Positions 8,596 through 16,710 of a stretch of DNA of 64,000 nucleotides are shown piece by piece. Under the pieces are notes generated by a model that was given only the letters and a program-made list of their open reading frames with translations, made no database searches and had not been told where the DNA came from. Numbering within the stretch: position 1 is the stretch's first letter; each line of letters starts with the position of its first letter. The stretch lies in assembly GCA_039962225.1 (NCBI GenBank), contig JAMPKV010000004.1, positions 1-64,000 on the forward strand. The letters are read 5' to 3'. The position numbers and the translations under genes are program-made. This DNA comes from Microcoleus sp. AS-A8. Lineage in GTDB: Bacteria; Cyanobacteriota; Cyanobacteriia; Cyanobacteriales; Coleofasciculaceae.

Positions 8596-9207
8596 ATGAC
8601 ATTTAGCAGTATTGTTGCATTATTCAGTGCCATGGTTGTTCTGGCTGCTATTCCCAGCGTTAGTGTATTGGCTGTCTCCACAAGATCCGCTACATCTGGA
8701 TTTATTCATGGTATTTTCACCAGCCTAGGGATAGTTCTTGGTGACATCATTTTCATAATAATAGCCATCTGGGGTTTATCGCTTCTTGCTGAAACGATGG
8801 GAAGCCTATTTGTCCTAATAAAATACCTTGGTGGCGCTTATCTTATATTGTTGGGAATAGGGCTATGTAGGTCAAAATTCAAGGATATAAAGACGGAGGA
8901 GATTGTTAAATCCTCTTTAATGTCCAGTTTTCTGACTGGGCTATTTATTACATTAGGCGATCAAAAAGCAACCTTATTTTATCTTGGTTTTTTTCCAGCT
9001 TTTCTTGATATTTCAAAAATATCTTATTTTGACACCGGCCTCATCATAGCAATTACTACAGTAGCCGTAGGCGGCGTAAAACTTGGTTATGCATTCATGG
9101 CGGATAAAGCTAGATTACTTATTAGTTCCCCAATAAGAAAAGGAATGAACATGGCCGCTGGCTGTGTAATGATTTCTGTTGGAGTATTTTTAGTAACAAA
9201 GGTTTAA
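8596..9207 (+). CDS. LysE/RhtB family exporter
   Basis: A 203-residue inner-membrane protein with about six hydrophobic segments, of the LysE/RhtB amino-acid and small-metabolite efflux family. Typical features are the N-terminal helix with AAIPSVSVLAV, the SGFIHGIFTSLGIVLGD stretch and KYLGGAYLILLGIGLCRSKF at the third helix. The substrate cannot be predicted. The ATG at 8596 is preceded by GGGAG at a suitable distance, so it is chosen over the TTG at 8572. Base composition is AT-richer than the neighbours, which could reflect transfer. Confidence 0.9.
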   Translation: MTFSSIVALFSAMVVLAAIPSVSVLAVSTRSATSGFIHGIFTSLGIVLGDIIFIIIAIWGLSLLAETMGSLFVLIKYLGGAYLILLGIGLCRSKFKDIKTEEIVKSSLMSSFLTGLFITLGDQKATLFYLGFFPAFLDISKISYFDTGLIIAITTVAVGGVKLGYAFMADKARLLISSPIRKGMNMAAGCVMISVGVFLVTKV

Positions 9208-9674
9208 TCATATGACCCATCAATTCTTTTTCAGGATGGGTAAGAGGGAGATAGTTTTAATAATTTAACGGGTGTGTTGGGTAATAAAAGCGTCAACCCA
9301 ACCTACAGTAGTGCGATCGCGTAGGTTGGTTTTACCTGGATGTAGGCACCAGTGCGCTAGCGGCAGCGAGAAGAGCATAGCAGCTCGCTCTTTTCAAGTG
9401 CCATCCACAATGGTAAGCGATCGCCCCAGCAGAAATCCCCGCATGACCACGCCTCCCTCTGCGGAACCCACAAACCACGCCCCCTTTTACCGGATGAAAA
9501 TAAAATTGGTGGGGAAGGGAAAGTATGACGTATAAGGGAACCGCCGTATTCAATCTATCAAATTAGTGAATTTGTGCAACCAGTTATGACGAAAGAACCT
9601 CTCTGAGGAACGATTTGATCCATGAGCTAGATGAAGTAAAAATAGAAAGCTAAATCTGATGGAGATTGTATTCT
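9208..9674. other. Spacer with repeats, no gene
   Basis: Between the LysE gene and the secreted-protein gene. It holds a GTTGGGT/ACCCAAC inverted pair near 9276-9304, copy C of the 40-bp repeat (9321-9360) and HIP1-like sites. Short open frames here have poor composition and were not accepted. Confidence 0.55.
9321..9360 (+). repeat. 40-bp dispersed repeat, copy C
   Basis: GTAGGTTGGTTTTACCTG followed by a variable core and AGTGCGCTAG. It is the most diverged of the three copies at its right end, where the HIP1 octamer is lost. Confidence 0.65.
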
Positions 9675-10124
9675 GTGAAACTGAATTATTTGACGAAACC
9701 CCTTTCCCTTGTAGGACGCTGGATAGCTACAACTCTGTTTTGCCTGTCAGCGTTTGCCTTGGTTTGGCAAGGTGCGTTTTTCTCCAACACTGCGGCAATA
9801 GCTGCTCCTACTGCAAACTTGATCGCATCAGCAGGCACGAGCGATCAGGTTAAAGGGAAAGCGAGTGAAGATGCTGGACGAGCCAAAAATTTCATCGAAG
9901 ATACGAAAGATAAGGTTAAGGAAACTGCAAATAAAAATGCCGATCGCGTTGACCAAGCAACGGATGAGAATGATAGTTTCGTTGAACGCAAAGCCAAGAG
10001 AGATAGGGATCGCATTGAGCAAAGAGCCGATGAAGATGCAGCTCGGACGGAGAAAGCAGTAGACAATACAAAGAATGCTATTGAACGCGCTGTTGATGGC
10101 ATCAAGGATGTTTTTAACAACTAG
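9675..10124 (+). CDS. Exported CsbD/LEA-like stress protein
   Basis: A 149-residue protein with an N-terminal membrane or signal segment (residues about 14-44, FCLSAFALVWQGAFF and AAIAAPTA), then a highly charged, repeat-like helical region (DQVKGKASEDAGRAKNF, DTKDKVKETANKNADRVDQA) ending in AIERAVDGIKDVFNN. The charged part resembles CsbD/YjbJ and late-embryogenesis-abundant proteins linked to stress protection, but the match is compositional rather than motif-based. The GTG at 9675 is favoured because GGAG lies 10 bases upstream; the TTG at 9666 would be too close to it. Confidence 0.7.
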   Translation: MKLNYLTKPLSLVGRWIATTLFCLSAFALVWQGAFFSNTAAIAAPTANLIASAGTSDQVKGKASEDAGRAKNFIEDTKDKVKETANKNADRVDQATDENDSFVERKAKRDRDRIEQRADEDAARTEKAVDNTKNAIERAVDGIKDVFNN

Positions 10125-10354
10125 AGAATAGATACTAGCTTGAAAGGTCAATGTACATTGTTTCCTTCATCGCATCTAATGGAACCTGAAGCAGCGATGT
10201 ATATTGATTGGTTTTGGCAAGTCTTCTAAACTTGATTGTGCCAAAAACTCTGCGGAGTCAATCCAGTGTTTCGGAGACTCCCTTAATCAAACACCTCAAC
10301 AAGAGCGATCGCTTCGTTACTAACACAGCTATTGGTTTGCGAAGCGATCAGCTA

Positions 10355-10379
10355 AGCTAGCGCCCAAGGGGCGCTAGCT
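10355..10379. repeat. Hairpin with 11-bp perfect stem
   Basis: The arms AGCTAGCGCCC and GGGCGCTAGCT are separated by 3 bases. There is no T-run after it on either strand, so it looks like a small palindromic repeat rather than a terminator. Confidence 0.7.
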
Positions 10380-10467
10380 CCTACCAAAACCTACACTCAG
10401 ACGACAAAATCAGTTTGTCGAATCATTGGTTTCCTGCAATAATCTACACGTCGCCTAAGTTACTGAC
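10378..10467 (+). repeat. About 90-bp dispersed direct repeat, copy 2
   Basis: Homologous to 8410-8498 with scattered substitutions. It abuts the hairpin at 10355-10379, whereas copy 1 abuts a HIP1-bearing GAGCGATCGCTC palindrome at 8401-8412. Both copies therefore have a palindrome at the same end. Confidence 0.8.
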
Positions 10468-10589
10468 GTTTGAAGCCTTAATTGAGCAATACGGCGACGA
10501 CCTGCGCTAGGAACTCACTCTTATAAAGAAAGGGCATAGGTGCATCTCCAAGTTGCAAAAACGCTATTCCCTCTGCTGGAATAGGTGTT

Positions 10590-11162
10590 TCAAATATTAC
10601 CTGGTTTCAGCCAGCTAAATAACTCGCCAACGCTTAACTTTAAGCCTGCAATAAAATCTGGAATTGGGAGTAACTGCTCTGACTCTTGCAAAAAGATGGG
10701 TTGTTGATTAGCCGGATAGGCAAGCAGAGATTTCTCTGCCGGATCGATTAGCCAACCCATCTGGCAACCCGCATTGAGACAATGCAAAATATTGCTTGTT
10801 ACTTTGGTTTGGTTTTGGTCTGGAGATAAAATCTCAATTGTCCAGTCTGGATGAGCGGCGAAAACATTTGCAATATCGCCCTCCTCATCTAAAGGAATGC
10901 GATTCCAAGTAAAAACAGCAATATCCGGCACGATGGAACGCCCACCAAAGGTACACCGCAGTTCTGGAAGGGCTAACGCAATCTAAGGTTTTTCAGCAAT
11001 ATTATTAATGACCGTTACCAGCCGACCTTGTAATTTGCTATGTTTTCCTTGGGGCATTGGTTTTTGGACGACTTGACCATTGATGTATTCACTAGCAGGC
11101 TCGGTCTCTGGTAATTGCAAAAACTCTGCCAGGGTTAATGGTTTAGTAGAGACTTGAACCAT
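10590..11162 (-). pseudogene. Uma2 family nuclease-like gene with in-frame amber codon
   Basis: Reading from the ATG at 11162 gives MVQVSTKPLTLAEFLQLPE, EYINGQVVQKPMPQGKHS, then a TAG at 10985-10983. After the stop the same frame continues as LRCTFGGRSIVPDIAVFTWNRIP, WTIEILSPDQNQTKV, QMGWLIDPAEKSLL to the end at 10590. The 191-codon total is the usual Uma2 length, and only one nonsense change separates the halves. Uma2 proteins are abundant in cyanobacteria and have a PD-(D/E)XK-like fold with unclear function. The segment after the stop (10590-10931, starting at an internal ATG) might be made on its own, but it would lack the N-terminal third. Confidence 0.85.
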
Positions 11163-11216
11163 AGTTTGAAGCTCTGATGTTGAATATATTCATTTTCTCA
11201 AACTTCCACTGATAAT

Positions 11217-11279
11217 GCGATCGCTCATCACCGTAGGTTGGGTTGGCGGTTGGAAACCCAACATCTGATGATTCACTTC
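11217..11279 (+). repeat. About 62-bp direct repeat, left copy
   Basis: GCGATCGCTCATCACCGTAGG, then a divergent core containing GGTTGGGTT, then GAAACCCAACATCT and GATGATTCACT. The same block recurs at 11908-11969 on the other side of the hypothetical gene. It contains a GTTGGGTT/AACCCAAC inverted pair. Confidence 0.8.
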
Positions 11280-11345
11280 AGGATGAGAGAATTACACGCA
11301 ATCGCAAGTGAAATCTCAATTTGGTAGGAGCGAGAAGAAAGCGAA

Positions 11346-11834
11346 ATGAGTAACTATCGAGAGAAACCTATCCGACCGGAAGTCCAAGCTGATATTGAAG
11401 AATGGATAGTGTATGGTCGCTCTACTTTCGCGCTATCCGATCACTCTTCCCCTGCTGAAACGATCAAAACTGTCGGTGAGTTTATCGACTCTTGGCAGGT
11501 AGAACGACAGAACGGTAATGTTGTTGATGATCCAGAAACTATTACTGATACAGCTCTCAGCTTAGCAACACTTTGGGGAGATGCAGTTTGCAGAGAATTT
11601 GGTTGGTATTGGGCTTGCCTTGAGTACGAAGGCCAAGATTTGTATGCTGTAGTTTCACCCAACCGCGCCCTCGCTTGCTTTCCTCTCAACGACATAAATA
11701 CTTTATTGCAAGATCCTGAAAGCGATAACTGTGCAATCTTATCGTTTAATATGATAAAGGCAGGGAAGATACCTCACTCAGAACCTCATCAATATCTAAC
11801 ACTAGGATTTGCAGCGAGGCACACACCTGGATAG
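11346..11834 (+). CDS. Hypothetical protein, probably frameshifted near its 3' end
   Basis: A 162-residue protein without signal or membrane segments. The stretch LATLWGDAVCREFGWYWACLEYEGQDLYAVVSPNRALACFPLNDI resembles DUF3806-type domains, an uncertain match. The open frame stops at 11834 after ARHTPG. Moving to the neighbouring frame near 11822 gives HTWIDDEGLDEEVDKLVNQINN with a TAG at 11888-11890, a plausible natural C-terminus. A single indel is therefore likely and the present protein has lost about 20 residues. It lies between two copies of a 62-bp direct repeat. Confidence 0.6.
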   Translation: MSNYREKPIRPEVQADIEEWIVYGRSTFALSDHSSPAETIKTVGEFIDSWQVERQNGNVVDDPETITDTALSLATLWGDAVCREFGWYWACLEYEGQDLYAVVSPNRALACFPLNDINTLLQDPESDNCAILSFNMIKAGKIPHSEPHQYLTLGFAARHTPG

Positions 11835-11907
11835 ATGATGAAGGTCTAGATGAAGAAGTAGACAAGCTCGTTAACCAGATTAATAATTAGCGAGATTAGC
11901 AGGTAGT

Positions 11908-11969
11908 GCGATCGCTCATCGCCGTAGGTTAGCTTGACGCAGGAAACCCAACATCTCATCATTCACTAC
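11908..11969 (+). repeat. About 62-bp direct repeat, right copy
   Basis: Homologous to 11217-11279, with the same HIP1 site at its left end, GAAACCCAACATCT in the middle and ATTCACTAC at the right. The two copies bracket the frameshifted gene, about 690 bases apart, in the same direction. Confidence 0.8.
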
Positions 11970-12113
11970 CAACACGACTATCAAATTCAAAATGATGGGG
12001 TAAAACAGCGATCGCAAAATCTTAATTTCTCAAAAAATCAGGAGTCAGAAGATGATAATTCTCTTTCTAACGCCTGATTTCCCCTAACTATAGGTTTTTA
12101 GCCGAACTTGATA

Positions 12114-13055
12114 TTACTCCAGATTAACCAAATTCATCGGAGCAGAAGAGGTTGGATAGAGACCATCAAAACTCCCCACTTTCTGTAAAAATTCTTCAGT
12201 TAACTTGACGAATGCTCTAGAACCCGAAGAATTGGGAGTTGCCAGAACAGCTGGCATAAAACTATCCACCGCTTTAGCCACATTGACATCCATCGGAATG
12301 CGATTCTCAAACAGTTGAGCCGGACTGAATTCTGCGCTAACTCGCTGCATCACCTGTTTGTAATACCTGTCGAAAAGACCACCACTCGACAAAATAAACA
12401 CAATTCCGAGTAATTGAGAGTTAAAACAGCTATCATCACCGTAACTGTTTTTCAGCTTGGCAATCCGTCTTTCTAAAAGCTGAATTCCCACAACGGATAA
12501 AGGTTCTGGTCTAGCTGGTAGTAAATAAAAGTTACTCGCAACAATGCCACTTCGAGTTAGAAGATTGTAACCCGGAGCGCAGTCGAGAATAATAAAATCG
12601 TAGTCATTAACGACAGGCTCTAAAATCCCCTTTATTAATTCTTCTTCAAAGCCATTCCAAACATCACTAAAATCACAATTATCATTATTAGAAGCTTTTT
12701 TGTGAAGAAGCTCAGAGACTAAATATTCATCATAAAGGTCAATATCTCCAGGTAACAAACTCAGTTCTGGAATTTGACAGATATCGGATTGAATAACCTC
12801 TTCTGTTGTCCGTTTAATCCGACTATTTGGTTTTATTTCTTTATAAATGAGCTGACCCAACGTGCGCTTTTCTCTCCTCACCTTCGCAAACTCTTGAGGC
12901 GGCATTAGACTCAGTGTGGCGCTAATTTGTGAATCTAAATCAACTACTAAAACGCGCTTTCCGTGATATTTTGCCAAGCAAGTAGCCAAGTTTACGGTGA
13001 GGGTTGTTTTCCCAACACCGCCCTTCATGTTAACTGTGGCAATGATCAATCCCAT
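12114..13055 (-). CDS. ParA/MinD family ATPase (orphan)
   Basis: A 313-residue deviant-Walker ATPase with MKGGVGKTTLTVNLATCLA (about 10-28), the switch VVDLDSQISAT and Walker B FIILDCAPG near 150. The presence of both MKGGVGKTT and DLDSQ places it with the ParA/Soj group that segregates DNA or positions complexes. A ParB partner would normally follow; none is seen here, so it may position something other than DNA, or be a relic of a plasmid locus. The start at 13055 is directly before the ATPase strand. Confidence 0.88.
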   Translation of the reverse strand: MGLIIATVNMKGGVGKTTLTVNLATCLAKYHGKRVLVVDLDSQISATLSLMPPQEFAKVRREKRTLGQLIYKEIKPNSRIKRTTEEVIQSDICQIPELSLLPGDIDLYDEYLVSELLHKKASNNDNCDFSDVWNGFEEELIKGILEPVVNDYDFIILDCAPGYNLLTRSGIVASNFYLLPARPEPLSVVGIQLLERRIAKLKNSYGDDSCFNSQLLGIVFILSSGGLFDRYYKQVMQRVSAEFSPAQLFENRIPMDVNVAKAVDSFMPAVLATPNSSGSRAFVKLTEEFLQKVGSFDGLYPTSSAPMNLVNLE

Positions 13056-13221
13056 TAATCGAATCCTCTTGGAGAAACGTTGCCTAATTTGGCACCCACT
13101 AATCCAGCTAGGTTAAAAGCTGGTTCAGGGGAATGGGGAATTGGGAATTCTTACTCATCCTTACCATTCCCCGTTCCCTATTTTTACTCAGATCAAGAGT
13201 TTACAGCAGCAAACTCCTAAC

Positions 13222-13878
13222 CTATTGATTAACTGAATTATTAAAACCGCTGGAGTTCGGAATCGTGAGTGTTCTGAGGACGGAATCGGAAGTCTCAGAA
13301 TTAATCACGGTTGGGGGCGTGGGGGTGACAGGAGTTGCCACAGGTGTAGCCTCGGTGGGTGTGAGAACTGCTGTAGGTGTAGCTGTAGGCGTCGTAGGCG
13401 TGGCGGAGGGGGTGAGTGTAAAGGTGAGGGGAGCCGCCGATGCCTCTGGCGTGAGCAGGAGGGGAGCCGTTGAGGGGGCGGTGTTGAAAGTTGTTGGAGC
13501 AGTTGATACCTCTGGTGCCGTCCCCGTGGGAGTTGCGAAGGGAGTGGGAGCGACACTGGTAGGCATGACAGTATCAGTAACAGGTGTGCTCAGAGGGTCA
13601 ACATTAGAGGTAGAGTCGTCCTTCTGCAAAGGGACGATGACAGGAGAAGATGAACTCGCTTGAGGCGAGGTGCTTTGTGCCAAGACTGGAACAGCACCCC
13701 AGACACTAGCGGCCATTCCACCCAGAACGACCAGTGTCTGGAGTAGGCGAAATTTATCTTTTGATGGATACCCTTTGAGTTGGGATGGGTCACATTCCAA
13801 GTTCTGAAATTCCCTACTACCAAGGCTGTGGAAATTCCCAATCCCAAATCCTAAATCCCAAATGGTATGACTGAGCAT
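13222..13878 (-). CDS. Secreted Pro/Thr/Ala-rich low-complexity protein
   Basis: A signal-peptide-like stretch (LLQTLVVLGGMAASVWGAVPVLAQS) is followed by about 140 residues rich in Pro, Thr, Ala and Val with repeated ATP/TPT units (for example ATPTTPTATPTAVLTPTEATP), ending in SSGFNNSVNQ. This suggests an exported stalk or linker protein. With the ATG at 13878 the hydrophobic core would begin near residue 46, unusually late. A TTG at 13800 would place it near residue 20, so the start is uncertain. The 13800-13878 stretch includes GGGATTT-type filler common between genes in such genomes. Confidence 0.55.
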   Translation of the reverse strand: MLSHTIWDLGFGIGNFHSLGSREFQNLECDPSQLKGYPSKDKFRLLQTLVVLGGMAASVWGAVPVLAQSTSPQASSSSPVIVPLQKDDSTSNVDPLSTPVTDTVMPTSVAPTPFATPTGTAPEVSTAPTTFNTAPSTAPLLLTPEASAAPLTFTLTPSATPTTPTATPTAVLTPTEATPVATPVTPTPPTVINSETSDSVLRTLTIPNSSGFNNSVNQ

Positions 13879-14014
13879 GGTTAGACGCTGGCACAATTGG
13901 CAGTTAAAACCGACCTGTAGAGGCGCAATAACAGCAAGTCTACTACAAGTCGGGGAATTCACGATGACCGAAGTTCCAAGTTTGGGGGATTTCTTATCTT
14001 GTGCGTCAGTCTGA

Positions 14015-15478
14015 CTATTGTTCAAGCCATACCGAAACTGACCCATCCTTGCAGCGGAACTCGCCCCAACCATCGCCATTGGTGTGTACAGGTTCTTTGA
14101 TATGCTCAGTCAGGTCATGGAAGAGCGCATTACGCTTACCGACTTCCATCCACTTGCTACCCCCTGGCCCATCACTCATCAGTACCGCCATGGCTTTAGG
14201 ATGCTCTTGATTGCCTAAGCGCGTCCAGCCGATGATGTTTTGATCGTCGAAGTAGTCATACTGATTACCATAAGCATAGTTCTGGCGGGCATGTAGGAAC
14301 TTGTCGATCAGCCAGCGATGGGAATCCAGCCAGATTTCATGCCCCTTATCTTTGTAATGTGCTCCGTAATAGTCGCCATAGAACACGCAGGGGTAGCCCT
14401 CTCGACGCAGCAGGATGATGGCATAAGCCAACGGCTTGAACCATGACTCAACAACAGATTCCAGCGATTGCAACGGCTGACTATCATGGTTTTCCACGAA
14501 GGTAACCGCGAGTGCCGGTTGCTGCTGCATCAGAGTGCCGTTCAATATGTTCCGCATATCGTAGTATCCACCCAGCTTACTCGCACGATGGAAGTTGTAA
14601 TGCAGTGGCACATCAAACAGCGACATCTTTCCCTCTGTCGCACTAATATACCAGTGCAACGCGGCAATGTTGTCTGACCAGTATTCACCTACGGTAAATA
14701 AATTTTGCTGTGCATGGTGACGCACATGATTGAGCCAGTCTTTATAAAACCAGGAGGGGATATGCTTAATCGCATCGAGGCGGAAGCCATTGACACCCGT
14801 CGTCTTTAAGAACCACTCCCCCCAATACTTAAGTTCGCCCTGCACTTGCTCCTGTTCCATATCCAAGTCACAAGCCATGAGAAAGGAGTAGTTCCCTTTC
14901 TCCAAATCGACGAAGTTATCGAAGTTTTTGCCCTCTAAGAGGTAAACCGTACTATTGTCCCCCAAGCGATCCTTACGGTGGTTAACCGCATCAAAGTGCC
15001 ACCAGTGCCATTCCATACTGGAGTGTTTACCGCTACGCCCTGGAAAGGTAAAGTTAGTGTAAATCTCAATGTGTTGCCAATCACTCAATGGATAATTGCG
15101 GTTATCTGTGCTGAAGGGTAGTGCTTTGACCGTTTCAGGGTTATCTCCGCCGTCTTTTTGATTGAGGACTACATCGGCGTAGGCGTGCATTCCAGCATTC
15201 TGCACGGCTTTGACGGCGGCAATCAACTGCTCTCGTGTGCCGTACTTGGTGCGTATTGAGTTTTTTTGGTTAAATTCACCTAAATCGAAGAGATCGTAAA
15301 CCCCATAACCGACATCATACCCACCGCCTTGACCCTTATACGCAGGTGGTAACCATAAGGCTGTAAAACCGGCTTGAGCCAAGTCTGCCGCTTTGTTTTT
15401 AACTTCCTCCCACAAGGTGCCATCGGCTGGGATGTACCAGTGGAAATACTGCATCATCGTGCCATTAACATCTGCCAT
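14015..15478 (-). CDS. Alpha-amylase, GH13 (cytoplasmic type)
   Basis: A 487-residue glycoside hydrolase that cleaves internal alpha-1,4 bonds of glycogen or starch. No signal peptide is present, so it probably works on internal glycogen. GH13 regions: I, ADVVLNQK (102-108); II, GFRLDAIKH with nucleophile D235; III, FTVGEYW with acid/base E265; IV, FVENHDSQ with D332. Region I has Gln at position 107, where the family normally has His. The overall pattern (FHWYIPADG start, WLPPAYKG) fits the liquefying Bacillus-like subgroup. The ATG at 15478 gives a natural N-terminus. Confidence 0.93.
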   Translation of the reverse strand: MADVNGTMMQYFHWYIPADGTLWEEVKNKAADLAQAGFTALWLPPAYKGQGGGYDVGYGVYDLFDLGEFNQKNSIRTKYGTREQLIAAVKAVQNAGMHAYADVVLNQKDGGDNPETVKALPFSTDNRNYPLSDWQHIEIYTNFTFPGRSGKHSSMEWHWWHFDAVNHRKDRLGDNSTVYLLEGKNFDNFVDLEKGNYSFLMACDLDMEQEQVQGELKYWGEWFLKTTGVNGFRLDAIKHIPSWFYKDWLNHVRHHAQQNLFTVGEYWSDNIAALHWYISATEGKMSLFDVPLHYNFHRASKLGGYYDMRNILNGTLMQQQPALAVTFVENHDSQPLQSLESVVESWFKPLAYAIILLRREGYPCVFYGDYYGAHYKDKGHEIWLDSHRWLIDKFLHARQNYAYGNQYDYFDDQNIIGWTRLGNQEHPKAMAVLMSDGPGGSKWMEVGKRNALFHDLTEHIKEPVHTNGDGWGEFRCKDGSVSVWLEQ

Positions 15479-15617
15479 ACGGATTTCTCGCGGAGATTGG
15501 GTTATGGGTTGTTACAAGAGAATGGAAAATCATTCCAGACGCAAGTGGGAACTAACAGTTAAAATCTCAAGGATGAAAGATAAAAGCCTGATTCTTCATG
15601 TTTGTTTAATGTTGGGG

Positions 15618-16556
15618 TTAAAAGGGTAATTCTTCTTCATCCTGCTCTGTGACTTTCAACTGCAAAATATTTGTGGTTTCTTCTTCTACTGGGAGCTGTG
15701 CGATCGCATCTCCTAATTCCTTCTGAAGTTGCTTGGTCAGCGTTACCGATAAATCCAACTCAATCCCCATCTCTTGCGTCATTCTTGCCAAGGGGCTAAA
15801 GGGTACTTTTTTGGTGGTTCGCTTTTGACTTGTTAACTTAAAACCCTTGATTTCTTTAACTTTTTGTGCATCCATCGCTGTCTTGAGACGTTCTTTAAGT
15901 TGGCTCATTTCAGTATCCAACTGCTTCCATCGATGCTCAATTTGCCGATACCTCAGAGTAAGTGCTTCGATATCTTCTGTTGCTGGATCAGGTTCACTGA
16001 TCTGCAACAATCGATGGTGTACTTGAGCCACATAAACAGCGTCCATTTTGGCATAATGCAGTTGATTTGCACTGAGGGGACGCCGCCCCCAATCACTCCC
16101 TTGTTCCGTCTTGTCCAATGGGGGTAAATGACAGAGTTGCTCGGCTAAGGTTTTGAGCTGGTGATTAGGAACAGGCAGAAGGTAGTAAGGAATTTTTTTA
16201 GCCATTTCAAAAGTACAGGTAACATTTTTAGCCTTGCTTTTTCCCAACAAATTAAGGTCATAGCTAGCCTTATGGAAAACCTTTTCAATGGCAGGATTGA
16301 GCATAATTTGCTCGATGAACTCAGCGATAAGTGAGGGCTGATCGAGAACATCTAATATTGAGACTTTTTCTGCCATTGTCAGCAGCGCTTGATAATCGCC
16401 ACTCAGAGGAGTCGAATGCTCTAAAACTTGAATTAAAGATAGTCTGGGAGAATCGGTTTTATAGTCAGCGACTTCTGTATCTATCCAAAGGATTTCAGCT
16501 TGAGCATACTCAGAAATTCTGAGCTTAATTTCGTTAGATTTTGTAAAGTATGGCAT
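15618..16556 (-). CDS. rnd: Ribonuclease D-like 3'-5' exonuclease
   Basis: A 312-residue DEDDy exonuclease. Exo I is WIDTEVADY (about 24-32), Exo II is KVFHKASYDLNLLG near 95 and Exo III is YAKMDAVYVAQVHHRLL, carrying the tyrosine and last aspartate. It would trim tRNA or other stable RNA 3' ends. Bacterial RNase D often has HRDC domains; here the C-terminal third is a charged helical region (LKERLKTAMDAQKVKEIKG) instead, as in the short cyanobacterial form. The ATG at 16556 directly precedes the domain. Confidence 0.85.
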   Translation of the reverse strand: MPYFTKSNEIKLRISEYAQAEILWIDTEVADYKTDSPRLSLIQVLEHSTPLSGDYQALLTMAEKVSILDVLDQPSLIAEFIEQIMLNPAIEKVFHKASYDLNLLGKSKAKNVTCTFEMAKKIPYYLLPVPNHQLKTLAEQLCHLPPLDKTEQGSDWGRRPLSANQLHYAKMDAVYVAQVHHRLLQISEPDPATEDIEALTLRYRQIEHRWKQLDTEMSQLKERLKTAMDAQKVKEIKGFKLTSQKRTTKKVPFSPLARMTQEMGIELDLSVTLTKQLQKELGDAIAQLPVEEETTNILQLKVTEQDEEELPF

Positions 16557-16710
16557 TACCTGAAAGTGAATGGAACGAGAATAAGTGAGAGAGCAGTATT
16601 GTTGAGCGGTTCAGCAATCTCAAGATGAAGAAATTAAAACATCCAGATGATTTACACGCTCGTCATTGTAACAATGTGCTTAAATACTTCAACGGCTATT
16701 GAGGAATCCC

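Larger units (their letters stand above)
10125..10589. other. Repeat-bearing spacer, no gene
   Basis: 465 bases without a supportable gene. It holds a HIP1 site near 10305, an 11-bp-stem hairpin (10355-10379) and, directly abutting it, the second copy of the approximately 90-bp repeat (10378-10467). Confidence 0.6.

Noticed and set aside
4934-10985. UAG recoding as a sense codon
   Set aside because: The two amber interruptions are in genes that look otherwise decayed or accessory, and TAG is used as an ordinary stop elsewhere, for example after the gene ending at 58515.
13265-13663. Val/Gly-rich plus-strand frame
   Set aside because: It is the exact antisense of the Pro/Thr/Ala-rich gene; such frames arise from biased codons.
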